Shown: positions 44,951 through 56,634 of the stretch, piece after piece
Position numbering within the stretch: position 1 is the first letter of the stretch
How the letters are laid out: each line of letters starts with the position of its first letter
DNA from: Sisyra terminalis
Lineage: Eukaryota > Arthropoda > Insecta > Neuroptera > Sisyridae
Length of the DNA stretch: 64,000 nt
Assembly (NCBI GenBank): GCA_958496175.1
Contig: OY292276.1
Coordinates: 24,756,001-24,820,000, forward strand
Reading direction: 5' to 3'
Position numbers and translations under genes: made by a program
Notes under the pieces: model-generated
The model's input: only the letters and a program-made list of their open reading frames with translations
Told to the model about the DNA's origin: nothing
The model's database searches: none

Positions 44951-46827
44951 GAATGTTGAGTTTTACTTCTATAATTTTTTTGTGGAACGTTTCCGAAGAT
45001 TCAATAAACCAGTGTTATTTTTATACTTGGAAGTTTTGGATACTTTCATCACCAGATTTTAGTTTAACAGAAACAATGGATTTGGTCTTCATTAATTGTG
45101 AAAAAAAATCAAAAACATGTAAATTTTCTACAAGAATCCTCCAAGTACTTTCCAATTACCTTTCCAGTTTCTTCTCACCGGCTTATCAGTTGTCATCAAT
45201 CAAAATCATAAGGTTATTTCCGGTTATCGTTAATAAAAACAATTCGTTAGATTTTCAAGTTTACAGCGATCTTCCATTGAAAATGTTGATTTGGAGTTCA
45301 ACAACTTGTTTTTATTAATAAAATTTCCAGAACAAAATTATTACTGAGCTGAAAACAATGTCGCTATTTTTCAAAAGACATTCATTATAATTTACTAAAC
45401 GTGCGTTAACGAAATGTGACAATGTAAAAAAAAGTTCCAAAAGCGATCTTTAGTTATTGAATTAATAATCATGTGTTTGTATTGTTATATATAGAAAGTG
45501 AGTTTGCGATACGTCCATAGCCCTTGTCTCCGTTATACATTACGACCAGTGACAGCCAAAATTGGGGGTGATGTGGCAAATGTGTTGCTACCTTATCGCA
45601 CGTCTTTCGATATATATTTCGTCAATGATTGATGCTACATTTGACGCTCGTAACATTTTTCTCGAATGACAGTTTATGACGGAAATTGTGTGGTGGTAGA
45701 ATAGATTTTGATTTTGTTCACAGCCCAAGTAAACAGAATATAAAGTAAATATCGAATATCAAACACCTACGTGCTACTCTCCCACTGTCAACCAATCATA
45801 GTATGATACAAAAAAGACCATTTCCTCATTCCATTCGATGTATTGAGGACTTTCCATATATACGAACGTTTCATTGTCGAATCAATGTTATCTTATGATT
45901 TTTCTTTTTAAGAAAATGAGTCTTTGAATTATACCGATTTCACTTAGTAGTAATAGAAATTTTTACAAAGATTTTCAAATTCAAAATTGAAAAATTGAAA
46001 AAAAAATTATATACCATTTTTCCTTTCGTTAACTTCGCGTGTTTGTCTGGAAACTGATACTTTTGATCCGAAAGTGATTAAGGGGATGAAAATAGAAGTT
46101 TTTCTTATTTAAACAAACAATTATGGCTTGTTTCAAATGAATTATTTTTCCTAGAAAAAATGATAGAGCGCCATTACACATGCAAACTCTTCACGTGCAA
46201 TCCATTACTTAAGAGAGGCACATAGCGGTGATTAAAATAAATTTTTCCAACGAGTGCAAGTGCAGTGAAAAATACCAAGTTGCACAACCCCTTTTAATAC
46301 GTCAACAATTCATTAATATCAATGACGTAAATTTATTCAACGCAGAAATGTTTCTTCGATACGACGCCAAGATAGTGAGGAAACTCAATGCAGCCGAAAT
46401 TTTTGGTTCGACTATTGAAATAAATAGTTTGATTTATTTGCGTGCGACGCAACTGATGGGGATTAATGGCTTTTTGGCGGAAAGATATTTTTTTCAGAGA
46501 CAAAACTTAAGCTGACTTGCAGATTTTGCTCCAAGGAACACTGCAATTTATCTTGGTTAGTCTCAATTTTTTTGATGACAATCGTCAGAAAATTTTAATA
46601 TAAATTTTTTAGTAAAATAGAATTAAGATAATAACTGTCGCCGTGATTTTAAAATTAATAAAAATTGTAAATATACGAACAAATTTAAACGAAAAAAGAG
46701 AAAAATAAACCTTTTTTAAGATAGTTTGAATTGTGTCCCACGTAGCGATTTTCTACTATTCTAGATTTCTTCAAATGTATGCTTTGATAGTCCAGTAACC
46801 GCGGTTGACTATTAAATAAGTTGCCGT
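44951..46827. other. gene-free stretch with unique islands at 45480-45740 and 46200-46520
   Basis: No recognised gene. Frames at 44953-45318 (121 codons) and 46228-46515 (95 codons, GTG/ATT start region) show no domain. Island 45480-45740 is GC-richer (GACAGCCAAAATTGGGGGTG). Island 46200-46520 includes GCGTGCGACGCAACTGATGG. Both are non-repetitive and could be conserved non-coding elements. Confidence 0.35.
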
Positions 46828-48060
46828 TACTAATTACATTATCGGAGCCATAATCCTATAGGCTCATAGCTTACTCCATTCAATTTCAAAAGTCCTGGAA
46901 AAACTTTTTCTTAAAAGAATTATTTCTTCCCTTGAAAGAAAGATTATCATTCCTACTTACCAAATTGGCTTCAGTCCTCATTATTCTACAACTAAACAAT
47001 GCGTTAGAGTTGTGGATGAAATATTTGCATCCATCGAAAACAAATATTATCAAGGAGAATTTCTGGATGTTGCACAAGCATTTGACCGCGTATAGTATCA
47101 AGGGCTGTTATGTAGGTTCAAAAAATTTCTCCTAAATTAATAGTTCCATATCCTTTAGTCCTATCTCTCCAATAGATGTTTTACAGTCGGGTGAAACTAC
47201 GAATTTTCTCCACTTACTCCAGTAATTTAGGCTGGTGTCCCTCAAAGCAACATATCGAGACCATTACTTTATTGCATTTATATCACAGATATTCCTACAC
47301 ATCCCAACACTATATTAAGAACCAATGCTGAAGATATAGAAATTCTTCTCTCTGATTTCAACCATCTTCAGGCAACCAACAATTTGCAACAACACCTTGG
47401 TGTTCTGATAGTCTGAATCCAAAAATGGAAAATAAAAATTAACAAAGAAAAATGTGTTCATGTTATATTTACCTTTATTAAAATAAACATACCCATCATT
47501 ATACCAACGTAATTTTGTAAAACATAAACAGAAGTTCGCTATCTAGGGTTCTACTTGGATAATCAACTCACTTGGAACCCATACACTAGACTAAAAAGAC
47601 AGAAACTTAACAATCGTTTTCAGAAATTTTTACATAGATTTCCAAGACTTAAATCTACGAATAGAAAACACAATTAACTTAATTAATACAAAACAATGCT
47701 ATGACCTATTTGGATGTACGAAACAGAACTGTGGGGATCCGCTAAACCTTTCAGTATACAACGAATCCAATCCTTTCAGCCCAAATATGAGCGATGGATA
47801 CGCAATGCTCCTTAGTTCAAAATTAAATAATTTATAGAGACCTCAATACCTATTCCTTACGTGGCTGAACTTGTTTCTTATACATTTTCTAAAGGGTCAT
47901 GAAAAATTATTTTACTATACAAATCCAGAAGGGTAAACGTTATCACCACTGCAGCACCCCGAAAATCCTCCACGTCGATTGGAAAGACGATGACTCAGAG
48001 ATCATCTTACTAATTGATAAAAAGTTCCAATCCTGATTGATGCCCCAAGTCCTCAACTTT
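46828..48060 (+). pseudogene. Jockey-clade non-LTR reverse transcriptase, truncated and broken
   Basis: A long series of recognisable blocks: SLLHSISKVLEKLFLKRI (46868 on), YQIGFSPHYSTTKQCVRVVD, FLDVAQAFDRV followed by a stop where Trp is usual, AGVPQSNISRPLLYCIYITD (the G-V-P-Q-G-S motif), NAEDIEILLSDF (the catalytic F/Y-A-D-D changed to NAED), VRYLGFYLDNQLTWNPYTRL, PIWMYETELWGSAKPFSIQR and IPYVAELVSYTFSKGS. This order and wording fit Jockey/X-element reverse transcriptases. The endonuclease domain and reverse transcriptase N-terminus are missing. Internal stops, frameshifts and loss of a catalytic Asp show it is dead. The 3' UTR and poly(A) were not identified. It is the most complete coding relic in the window and might represent the clade that mobilised the SINEs, though nothing links them directly. 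Confidence 0.9.
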
Positions 48061-50570
48061 GAATGATTTTCACTCGAAATTCTTTTCTTGTTAAGGAACA
48101 CTTAATTTTTTATTATTTTACATCTCTTCACTTTTGCTCTTTGTATACTTATTTTTTTACAGTTTGCAAATTTATCTATTATAGTAAAGGTTGAAAAAAT
48201 AAGATCTTGAGTTTGAAGATATTTAAATTGCTGTTCTACTATTCGGGGCGAAGACAAATCCAACAAATCAGAGATCATTAAAATCGGTTCAGCCGTTCTT
48301 GAGTTCTAAACGGTGTTTAGAACAGTGTCTCATTTTTATTAAAATGATCATTTTTACTGTATTCCTTAAACTCAAAGACTTTTTGTCCTTCTATTATTTT
48401 CGGAAATTTAAAAATAAATAAAACTTAGAATAAATTGAAAAAATGTTACGAAAAAAATGTTTGGAAGACTTATTTTTATTATTAGTAAGCGTTTAAAGGG
48501 ATGAAATTCCGCTAGCCTTATTAATATTGTTTCTCGATCTTTCAATAGAAAGAAAATGTTAGAAGTAGATCAAAATTATTGTTTAAAATTTCCTGATGTG
48601 CTTAATATTTGTAAGTAACCAATGTTTCGTCATATCAATTGAAGTTTGATAATGGTTCTAATTCAAAATTAAGTGGGAAAGGAATTTAAGATATTCTATT
48701 CTTCCATTATTAGAAATCGCTTTTGTCAGACTTAAGTATAATCAATCAAACTGTATATTTTTTTTAATATAAATAAATTACTTATATCGAAACACACTTT
48801 AATAATACTGCATACATATATGAAAATTTCGCGTTGATTTGTGAACCTCCTTTTTCCGCAGGATACTGAGGTAAAAGTTGACATTTATTATTATAATTTG
48901 AATATTAGCGGCTAACATACTTTTGGTACTTTATGTCTAGTTTATGAACAGTAAAAATAATTTAATTTTCTTTATTGAATTTACAAAAATCAAAAAGCTT
49001 CCAAAATTATTTGATAGATAGGTATCTAAGCTTCGTGTTCCTGATGATGTTTTCATTATTTCCAAAATATTTGTTTTTTTTTTCGGTAAAATTTTTATGT
49101 GTTATCATTTGAAATAATACGATCAAACGAACTTACCCGTACATGAAGGTCGATCGTTATTATACGACCGTTTTGCCCCCAATGATTACGAGTGTAACAT
49201 TTTTTCGTGGTTACAAGGAGTAAGAATAGGTGATAATACAATTTGTTTACCTATAATCAGGAGGGTGAGACGGGAAGTATAATTATAAATCATATTTTAT
49301 TGACAAACTTTATATTTTGAACGGAAAATACCTTTTTTTAAGAAAAAAAATCAATAAAATTGTCTTTAAACAAATAATTTCCATTCCTCAAAAATATAAA
49401 ATTTTTCTTGTTGAAAAATCAAATAAAAACAGACATAAATATCAATGAAACAATATAAATATGAGACAAAACTGTCAAATTGAGTCGACATAAGTAAATA
49501 ACGTTCATCATATTTTCCATGAGATAACAATAATAATAAAACCAGTCTTTATTATGTTTTACAAAAAGAAAAAGTTAACAGCAAATTCTTCAGTGAATCA
49601 AATTATCCGTAGCATAATAATAAGTTTGTATAGTTTCATTTTTTCCAACAAACATTACGAAACTATGAAAAGCTCGATGACATAATTTGGTTCGACTTTT
49701 CTTGTTGTTATAAAGAAATTAGGGAAGTTCTTGACATTTTTTTTTCTTTGGGATGTGAATAGAAGATTTAGTTTGACTAGAAGATATATTAAAGTTTTTC
49801 AATAAAATCGCCGATTGGGCTGTTATTATATGTACGAATAATTTTCAGATAATTTTTTCTTCGTTTCGGTAATAAAACGAAATAAAATAAATTTTCTTCG
49901 CCTATATTGTTCAAAAGCAAAAATTGGAAAAATAAGAAGATATGTTTTTATGTAACATGAAATGCGTTTATGTATTTGTTTATGTAACGGAAGTGATTCT
50001 TTTAAAAAAAAACTTTAGATATGTAAATATATTTTTCTGTATAAAATCTTCAATTTCAAAAATATTTGAGATACAAACGAAATGGTTCTCAGAATGTTTT
50101 TTTTTTAGAGATTCACTTCAAAGTAATTTAAACTTTAAAACTTTTACGCAATTCAAAGATTAAACATATAGTTATAGTAAAATTGTAAATTCTTGCAAAA
50201 CATTAAACTCCTTATTTAATTTTCGACACATATTTGCTTCCGACACTTTGATGGTCGATTTCATCCCTTTAACGTAGTTTGTTTTCGGAAAAATTTGCAC
50301 AGCATGTACGGGTGGACTTATACTTTCGATTGGCTTCCTAAAAAACCCAAACCGAAAATTTGACGATTTTCGCGAAAAATCAATGAAGGTTAACCCATGG
50401 TTTTTTTTGACGATTTTTTTTTTTGTTTCGAATTAGAAATAGATTGTTATATTATCGTTTAATACAATGTTACGAACCCGAAACTGTCCTTTTTTTCGAA
50501 AATCATTCCTTATTGACTCATGTTTTATTTTCACATAGGACAAAAAATTTATAAGCTCTTGAAAAATAAG
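48061..50570. other. gene-free stretch
   Basis: No gene recognised. Slightly GC-richer unique patches at 49130-49270 (GTCGATCGTTATTATACGAC) and 50230-50330. Confidence 0.5.
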
Positions 50571-50576
50571 ATAACT

Positions 50577-50727
50577 TTTTTTAATTGTTATTTATCATCG
50601 CTGAATAACTACCAAGGTCTTTAGCGACTCTAGGGTTTATAAAAACCCGTAAATCGAGAAATATTGGAAGTTTCCTTGCTTCGATATTCAACCCATTATC
50701 TACCAGTTTTGAAGCGGTCGTTTTGTG
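50577..50727 (-). mobile_element. 5'-truncated tRNA-derived SINE with 8-bp duplication
   Basis: In minus-strand sense the head begins within ACCGC (+ strand: AGTTTTGAAGCGGTCG), so the A box is missing. The B-box region is decayed (CAACCCATTATCTACCAG). The body shows AAAACCCGTAAATCGAGAAA and GGTCTTTAGCGACTCTAGGG, and the tail GTTATTTATCATCGC at the left next to an A/T run. AGATAACT flanks both sides (50569-50576 and 50728-50735). Truncation at the 5' end plus duplication fits target-primed reverse transcription. Confidence 0.75.
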
Positions 50728-50981
50728 AGATAACTGGCAAGAATGATTTCGTGAAATGATACGGAATTATAATTGCCAGAAATAAAGAAAGAGATATTTT
50801 TTATTCAATCTACTATTGATTATTGATTTTGGTTTACAGGTAACGTTTGTACTGCAGCTGTAAGTGGGCATAGTGAGTTAACACGAAAACTTACCATAAT
50901 ATTTAGGAAGATAGAGAAAAAAACACTACTATCAACTTTCCATTCTCTTAACTTTTAAATTATACGTTTTGATAACATCAA

Positions 50982-51412
50982 CTTTTATAAATGATGGCTG
51001 AAGGAACGATTCATGATAAAAATGAAGAGTTTATAAATATTATATCAAACTATGCATTAGGTATGTATTAAACTACAAATTTAGCTCTGCAGGTTAGTAG
51101 GAGTAAGTAAGTATACATTTTAATACTTAAAATATTTGAATTATTTTTTATAGATTTCAAGACGATTGAAGAAATATATGTAATGGAATCAGGAACGAAT
51201 ACCGGATTTAGTATTCAATTTTTATGCAACTTTGTCTATTCTTCATAAATATTTACTCAATTTCCGACTCAAATATTCTCATAAAAGAATTATCTTAGGT
51301 TGCGATATATCCTATAACAAAATAAGAGAAACTCGGTAGTTCAGTCATTTATGTATGCAGAATTATCAGTTATATCAATTATAAATTATCAGTTATATCA
51401 GCTTATTAATTA
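50982..51412. repeat. 430-bp interspersed repeat, copy 1
   Basis: Shares with 60784-61207, in order, TTTTATAAATGATGG, AAACTATGCATTAGGTATGT, AAATATTTGAATTATTTTT, AAGACGATTGAAGAAATATA, ATGGAATCAGGAACGAATAC, CGGATTTAGTATTCAATTTT, AGAGAAACTCGGTAGTTCA and TTATGTATGCAGAATTATCA, in the same orientation at high identity. It ends with repeats of ATCAGTTATATCA. No coding capacity or inverted termini recognised. It abuts a LINE tail starting at 51425, but copy 2 does not. Confidence 0.85.
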
Positions 51413-51424
51413 TAAAAAATAAAT

Positions 51425-51830
51425 TCAAGAAAGATGTTAGCTGTTCCAGTCTTTTTATGCGGAAGTGAAACTTAGATAACGACAAAAAAAGAAAAACGCC
51501 GAATACATGCACAAGAGATAAAATTTATTAGGAGAGTAAAAAGTAACATTAAACAACATTTAATAAGAAACAGAGGTATAAGAACAAAGCTAAATGTATG
51601 TATTTTAAATTAACGAAAAAAAGGAAAAGAAAATAAGATTAAATGGAATAAACACGCAAAAAGAATGGAAGAAAATAAGGAACCTCAAAGAATTTTATAA
51701 ATGTAAAGGAAGCAGAAATTTTGGTGAGCCCAAGAAAACATGGATGGTGTAATAGGCAAAGTGTTTAAAACCTGCAGTGGAGAAGAAGACGATTATTATC
51801 ATTACTGAGGTTATATCTTACATATCATTG
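51425..51830 (+). pseudogene. LINE ORF2 C-terminal fragment with 3' tail
   Basis: Translation gives VPVFLCGSET, a stop, ITTKKEKRRIHAQEIKFIRR, VKSNIKQHLIRNRGIRTKLN, then after frameshifts HAKRMEENKEPQRIL and KGSRNFGEPKKTWM. This matches the insect LINE pattern Y-G-S-E-T-W...R-x-x-A-x-E-M-K-F-L-R-R-V-x-x...D-x-I-R-N...W-x-x-H-x-x-R-M...Y-x-P-x-G-x-R-x-x-G-R-P-x-x-x-W. The end GAAGAAGACGATTATTATCA followed by TTAC resembles the 3' end of such elements, which often close in a GAAGAAGA-GATGATGAT-like tract. Multiple stops: dead. Confidence 0.7.
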
Positions 51831-51928
51831 ATGATTACTATAATACTCGCTTGTTTTTTTTTTCAATTATCTGTTATTTACTATTTATCCATTCTCTATC
51901 AGCTAACTAATAATTTGACCAACTAAAG

Positions 51929-52179
51929 CATGGTTGGCCAACCCAAATGTTATTGCGGGCCACTTTGGAAATGTATCATAACACCGCGGGGCACATATAA
52001 AATTATGTATCTGCATATTAGATTAAGATACATTACAGATAATTTGAATACATTGATTGTCATCACATTCATTCACATATAAAATAAATAAAGTTTCTAA
52101 GTATGATGAATTTTGCGGTTCGGAAAAACGGTCAAGTTGGACCTCATGTGGCACACGGGTCACGGGTTACCCACCTCTG
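51929..52179. mobile_element. hAT-type MITE, copy 2, with 8-bp target-site duplication
   Basis: Begins CATGGTTGGCCAACCC and ends GGGTTACCCACCTCTG. The flanks are AACTAAAG (51921-51928) and AACTAGAG (52180-52187), 8 bp with one mismatch. The interior shares ACCGCGGGGCACATATAAAA and TATTAGATTAAGATACAT with the copy at 581-792. Non-coding. Confidence 0.85.
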
Positions 52180-52187
52180 AACTAGAG

Positions 52188-53711
52188 CATGGAATAAATT
52201 GGATAATGGGAAAGGATAATTCTAAGTTGCATTCTCAGAAGAAAAGCCACGGAAGTATACCTAAAGTAATTATTATATTAGTCATATGAGAAAAAGTATT
52301 AGGTGAAGAGAATTAACAACAATGATGCCCACTCATCACCATTATTGCTTAGTATAACTACATTTTTTACAATTTTTTGAGTCTTAAAACAATTTGTTTG
52401 CCATAAATTTTCTTTTGATATCCACTGGCTTTATGTTGCAAACCGAGTGGAACTTATGATGGCAAACGTGCTTCAAATACCAGTATACATTTTTTTAAAT
52501 GACAAAACTTTTTTCTTTATAACGACCGCTTACTAGTTTGGAATATATTTTACCTTTTAAGAGAAATTTACATTTGTGAACTTATCACCAAATAGTTATT
52601 AAAAATCTAAAGTTATCTTATTTTGTTGAGAATGCAAACTTTTTTCAAGATCCGAAATTTTCAATTTCACGACAGTATACTTATGTCGTATCATTAATAA
52701 AAATAATCCCTCGTGTTATAAAAGTGAAATAACTCTCCCATAAAAGAGTAACAAAAAAAAAACAGAACATTTCAAGACAGAAATATAAACCTGAAATTTA
52801 CGTTATTACAATTCCCCATCGCTTGGTTTTAAAACTTAGACACAAAAATAATACGAAGGCGAGCTTTAAAGCCTTTGAAGCTTTTTGTAATATCTCGTTT
52901 GTTGTTGAACCAACATTAATTATTCCAAAAAAAGGAAATAAAATAGTAAAATGTATTCAAACTTTTATTACAATGACAACATTAAAAAAAAAGGAAACAT
53001 ACAAAAGATTTTTCGATTTAATTAAAATATTGAAAAGTTTGTTGTTTCGACTTATCACGTTTCAAGAGCTATTACATTCGAATAGAAATATTATTTAATT
53101 ATTTAATCTTTTTGATTGAATCCATTGCTTCGGAGTTATACATCGCGTACGATTTGAATTGATGTCAAACGAACCTATTAAACTTGTAAATTAAGCGTTA
53201 TTTTCAATTTTCAATGAATGCAAATCTTGAATACGAAATGAATTTATTCTCCGAGTGCACAAGATATCGTACATAAGTTTCATAAAGTTCAATATTTGTT
53301 CGAGTTTAATAATAAGCGAGCGGGTTTTGGATACAATTTAAAATACACCCAATGTTTGACAAATATAACTTCAACTTTTGTCAGTCGAATTATAAAAGTT
53401 GATGGAGAAATAATCACTTTTTCATGATTTCTTCAACATTGATAAAAGCAACAGTTCAAATATACAGCCTCTTGTTTCATATTGGCCTCTTGTTTCAAGT
53501 TTCATTTTAGAGTTATTTTGATGTGTTGATTAAAAAAAATACTATTTTTATACTATAAGTATAAAGATCTTATTTTGGACAGTAACTGTTGCAAAGCTAA
53601 CAAGATGCGTATTTAAAACTTTAACGAATTACGCATTCAATTTCAAATTTACCATTTCTAAAGCTTTAGATGTATTTGTGCAGAGTATTTTATAAAAAAA
53701 GATGGCTTAAT
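52188..53711. other. gene-free AT-rich stretch
   Basis: Nothing recognised. Confidence 0.5.
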
Positions 53712-54049
53712 TCTTTTATACCGTCAATTAATGATTAGTTAAAATCTTTAGCAACTCTAATGGTAATAAAATCTATAAATTTTTATTTTTTTTAATTTTA
53801 ATTTATTTAATAGTCGCATAAACATCGTGACCTTGAGCGACTTCTAGATTACATAATAGTTAATAATTAAAATAATTTTTGGTGCAATACGGGGATCGAA
53901 CCCACTACCTACTGGTTTTGGAGCGGTTACCTAGACCACTCGGCTACCAGTAGGCTTAATCTATAAATATTGAAAGTTTATTCGTAAGAAAATTCAAATC
54001 CAGCATCTACCAATTTTTAAGCAGTCATCTTGGCCATCAGTAAATAGGC
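53712..54049 (-). mobile_element. old tRNA-derived SINE split by a younger copy
   Basis: The tail and body lie at the left (ATACCGTCAATTAATGATTA, AAATCTTTAGCAACTCTAAT, GGTAATAAAATCTATAAAT) and the head at the right (TATAAATATTGAAAGTTTAT, CATCTACCAATTTTTAAGCA, GTCATCTTGGCCATCAGTAA, ATAGGC). Joined, they form one complete but diverged family member in minus orientation. The break is at the duplicated AATCTATAAAT around the younger SINE. Confidence 0.75.
53781..53957 (-). mobile_element. younger tRNA-derived SINE nested in an older SINE, 11-bp duplication
   Basis: In minus sense: head AAGCCTACTGGTAGCCGAGT (A box TAGCCGAGTGG at 53946-53936), GGTCTAGGTAACCGCTCC, B box GGTTCGATCC (53902-53893), then CCGTATTGCACC, TCTAGAAGTCGCTCAAGGTC and a GCGACTATTAAATAAATTAA tail ending in A-rich sequence. 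Perfect 11-bp AATCTATAAAT occurs at 53770-53780 and 53958-53968. The intact A and B boxes suggest this is the youngest or best preserved head in the window. Confidence 0.9.
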
Positions 54050-54224
54050 AATGTGTTTGAATTAAGGTTGATTAATTTCGGCAAATTTTAATACAAGAAG
54101 TGAATAATGTTGTCAAAAGTCGATAAAAATTCATAGTAAAACAATCAAACAAGCGTATCTGAAATCAAAAATATACTTTAAGGAAAGAGTCAAACGAGCC
54201 AGAATCCCTTTAAATAATCTCTTT

Positions 54225-54510
54225 TAATAAGTTCTTAAAATAGCACACCTAGAACATATCATGCGAAATGAAAAATATCAATTCTTGCAACTAATAATTG
54301 AGGGCAGGATCGACGGCAAAAGAGGAATTAGAAGGAAGAGAATGTCTTGGCTACGAAACATCAGGCAGTGGACAGAGATATGCAATAGGGATATATCAGG
54401 GATGCGCAATCGCTGATACATACTGCAAGACATAGAGTAGCCATGGAAAATGTTACCACAAACATCCATTAGTGGATATGCATTGGAAAAAGAAGAAGAA
54501 AATAAGCTCT
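54225..54510 (+). pseudogene. LINE ORF2 C-terminal fragment (EHIMRNEKYQ)
   Basis: One long frame reads HLEHIMRNEKYQFLQLIIEG, RIDGKRGIRRKRMSWLRNIR, QWTEICNRDISGMRNR then a stop; a shifted frame continues ARHRVAMENVTTNIH. This closely fits the insect LINE ORF2 tail Y-L-G-H-I-M-R-x-x-K-Y-x-L-L-Q-L-I-I-x-G-K-I-x-G-K-R-x-x-G-R-R-R-x-S-W-L-x-N-L-R-x-W...V-R-x-A-M-M. It is followed by GGAAAAAGAAGAAGAAAAT, a GAA-rich end common at the 3' ends of these elements. The glycine of GH is Glu and one frameshift is present. Confidence 0.8.
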
Positions 54511-54718
54511 TAAAACTGCTCCAAGAGGACTTCGAATACTAGTTCGCTACATTTTTGCAGTTTTGAAAGTAAAAGCTAGATTCCAGACGCTTTCTTAGAA
54601 TAGATAATCGAAGCGTTCATAATGTACATCAGCAGGGAAATGTGTAAACGTTTTGCATGAAGAAGAAACGGGTAATAAAATCCTAGAATTTTTGAGAAAT
54701 ATACAAAAGTGTCTATAT

Positions 54719-54800
54719 CAGTGGTTCCCAAAGTTGATTGGACTTCGACCTATCTAACAAAAATTTCTTTTTATGGAATCCCTCTCCTAATTTTCTTAGA
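54719..54800 (+). mobile_element. hAT left terminus, fragment
   Basis: CAGTGGTTCCCAAAGTTGAT followed by TGGACTTCGACC has the typical CAGTGGTTCCCAA start of hAT elements. No matching right end with an 8-bp duplication was found. Confidence 0.4.
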
Positions 54801-55269
54801 GAAAATATGGCAACAATATTAGTAATGGTCTTTAAAATATAAAATATATCACTTATCATGTTGATTTTTTTAATGTTCATACCTTATACAGTTGTGAATC
54901 GCCCATTAGAGCCCACTCAATATTCGTTCACAATCCATAGTTTGGAAAATACTGCTCTATATCATGAGGAAGAAAATACCAAAACGTTAATCAAATCCAA
55001 GGTTGATAAACTGTACAAAAGCTTTCTCTTATCGCTGAAAAGAAAATTCAGAGATGGCGAACATTGACAAGAAGATACAATTGTTAGCTCAATGAAAAAT
55101 AGGATACATGTTTGAATGAACATCACCGCAGATCTCTAGAGATGGAGTTTCCAAAGCAAATACAACTATGTATATAGATCGCCAATTTTTGCTAAGGAAT
55201 GAGGTAGAAAGAAAAAGAAGCGGTTGCTTCTAAATAACACAGAAGATATAAATAATCGTTTTCTCGTAT

Positions 55270-55500
55270 GAATGGTACCTTCCATGGATAACCCGCCAAT
55301 ATATTGCATTGGATACATTGCACGAAGGAATGATAACAATTTGGCGAGATTGATACCGTCTGAAGAAACGTACCGGAAGATCCAGAGGGCGCTCATCAAC
55401 CCGATGGATAAATTAGTTTCAAAAGGCTTTCGGCCCAGAAATGAAGCCCAGAATCATAATCATTGGTGAGGTCTTATTGAACAAGTTGTTTATGATTGCA
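55270..55500 (+). pseudogene. LINE ORF2 C-terminal fragment (GYIARR...TRW)
   Basis: The frame around 55300 reads YCIGYIARRNDNNLARLI; shifted, GRSRGRSSTRWIN; shifted again, NEAQNHNHW, stop, GLIEQVV. The pattern G-H-I-A-R-R-x-D-x-R-W...G-R-x-x-G-R-P-x-T-R-W-x-D-D...A-Q-x-R-x-x-W-R-x-L-E-E-A is the closing segment of another group of insect LINE ORF2 proteins, distinct from the EHIMRNEK fragment 1 kb upstream. At least two frameshifts and a stop. Confidence 0.6.
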
Positions 55501-55509
55501 ATTTTCAGT

Positions 55510-56633
55510 AATAAGAAAACGACCAAAGAAAAAGCATATATTACCAAAAATTGCCTATAAAAATAATGAACCAAATATAGAAACCAGTAAAAACTAGAAA
55601 ACTTTTAATACTTTTTGGTATTTTGAATTTTCCATTACAGTACACTAATACCATTTCATACAAAGTTCTATCAAATTATGGTTACTTTGACGAATTCTTT
55701 ACGGGCTGTCAAGGTTTGAAGAAATAAAATATTCTATAACATGTAATATATGAATCATACAAACTCATGAATATTTTGTTCTATTTATTTCCCACACCAA
55801 TGTTCTGTTATTAAGTACAAGTGATTTTTTTTGTTCATATACATATTGATTTTACCAAATAATTAACCCGAGAATTATTCAAACTCATAGCCATTATAAT
55901 AAAAATAGCGACAAAAAAAAAATTGAGACTATATATAAATCAAAACAATAATGAAAATAGTTAATACTTTGCAATTGCACAGCAACTATAAAATCTTGGT
56001 ATATTCTATACAAGATTAAGTTCTATGGTCCTTCCTTTTTATAACGTTTCACGATTGACATAGACAATTAGGAAAACCCCGATCGCGACGGTGAAAAGCC
56101 AAAAAAGTCAAAACTAAAAATTTCTTGATTAAACGAATTAAGTTTTATAATATAATTAAGAACCATTTTTTATTATCTCTCTGAAGGGAGTAAGTAATAT
56201 TTGATAATTTGGTAATTTTTTTTATTTTATATTTTTTGTTTTTATTATTATAGTTTTTCAAACAAGCCTAGTACTAAAATTCCTTCCAACCTGTAATATG
56301 TACATAAAGATTAATCTAACTCTATAGGGTAAATATGTAATATTTTGTATTACTCTATATTTATTGGGAAATATATAATTATTATATACGTTCAAAATTC
56401 TTATAGGTATTAATTTGAATATGTAAAATAAAATGTATATTTAAGAAAGCCCTTGATTTGTTATAATTAAGCGTAAGTATATGTATTCAATTACGAACGT
56501 ATATCTATGCATATTAATAATTAAAAATGTAGTAAAATTACCGATATTAATTAATTTTTGCAATACAATTTTAGGTGGTGCGAAGTTCACTGGGTCCTCC
56601 AGTATATCTTAAAATAAAATAAAAATTCTCACA
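55510..56633. other. gene-free AT-rich stretch
   Basis: Nothing recognised. Confidence 0.55.
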
Positions 56634-56634
56634 A

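Noticed and set aside
44953..45318. 121-codon + strand open frame
   Set aside because: Starts inside the SINE duplication and continues in AT-rich DNA; composition is random-looking and no motif is recognised.
46228..46515. 95-codon + strand open frame
   Set aside because: No ATG in a convincing context and no recognisable domain; may be an open stretch in a GC-richer island.
53880..53957. Possible functional tRNA gene on the minus strand (A and B boxes intact)
   Set aside because: The acceptor stem does not pair, anticodon and variable arms are not tRNA-like, and the sequence continues into the SINE body; it is the SINE head.
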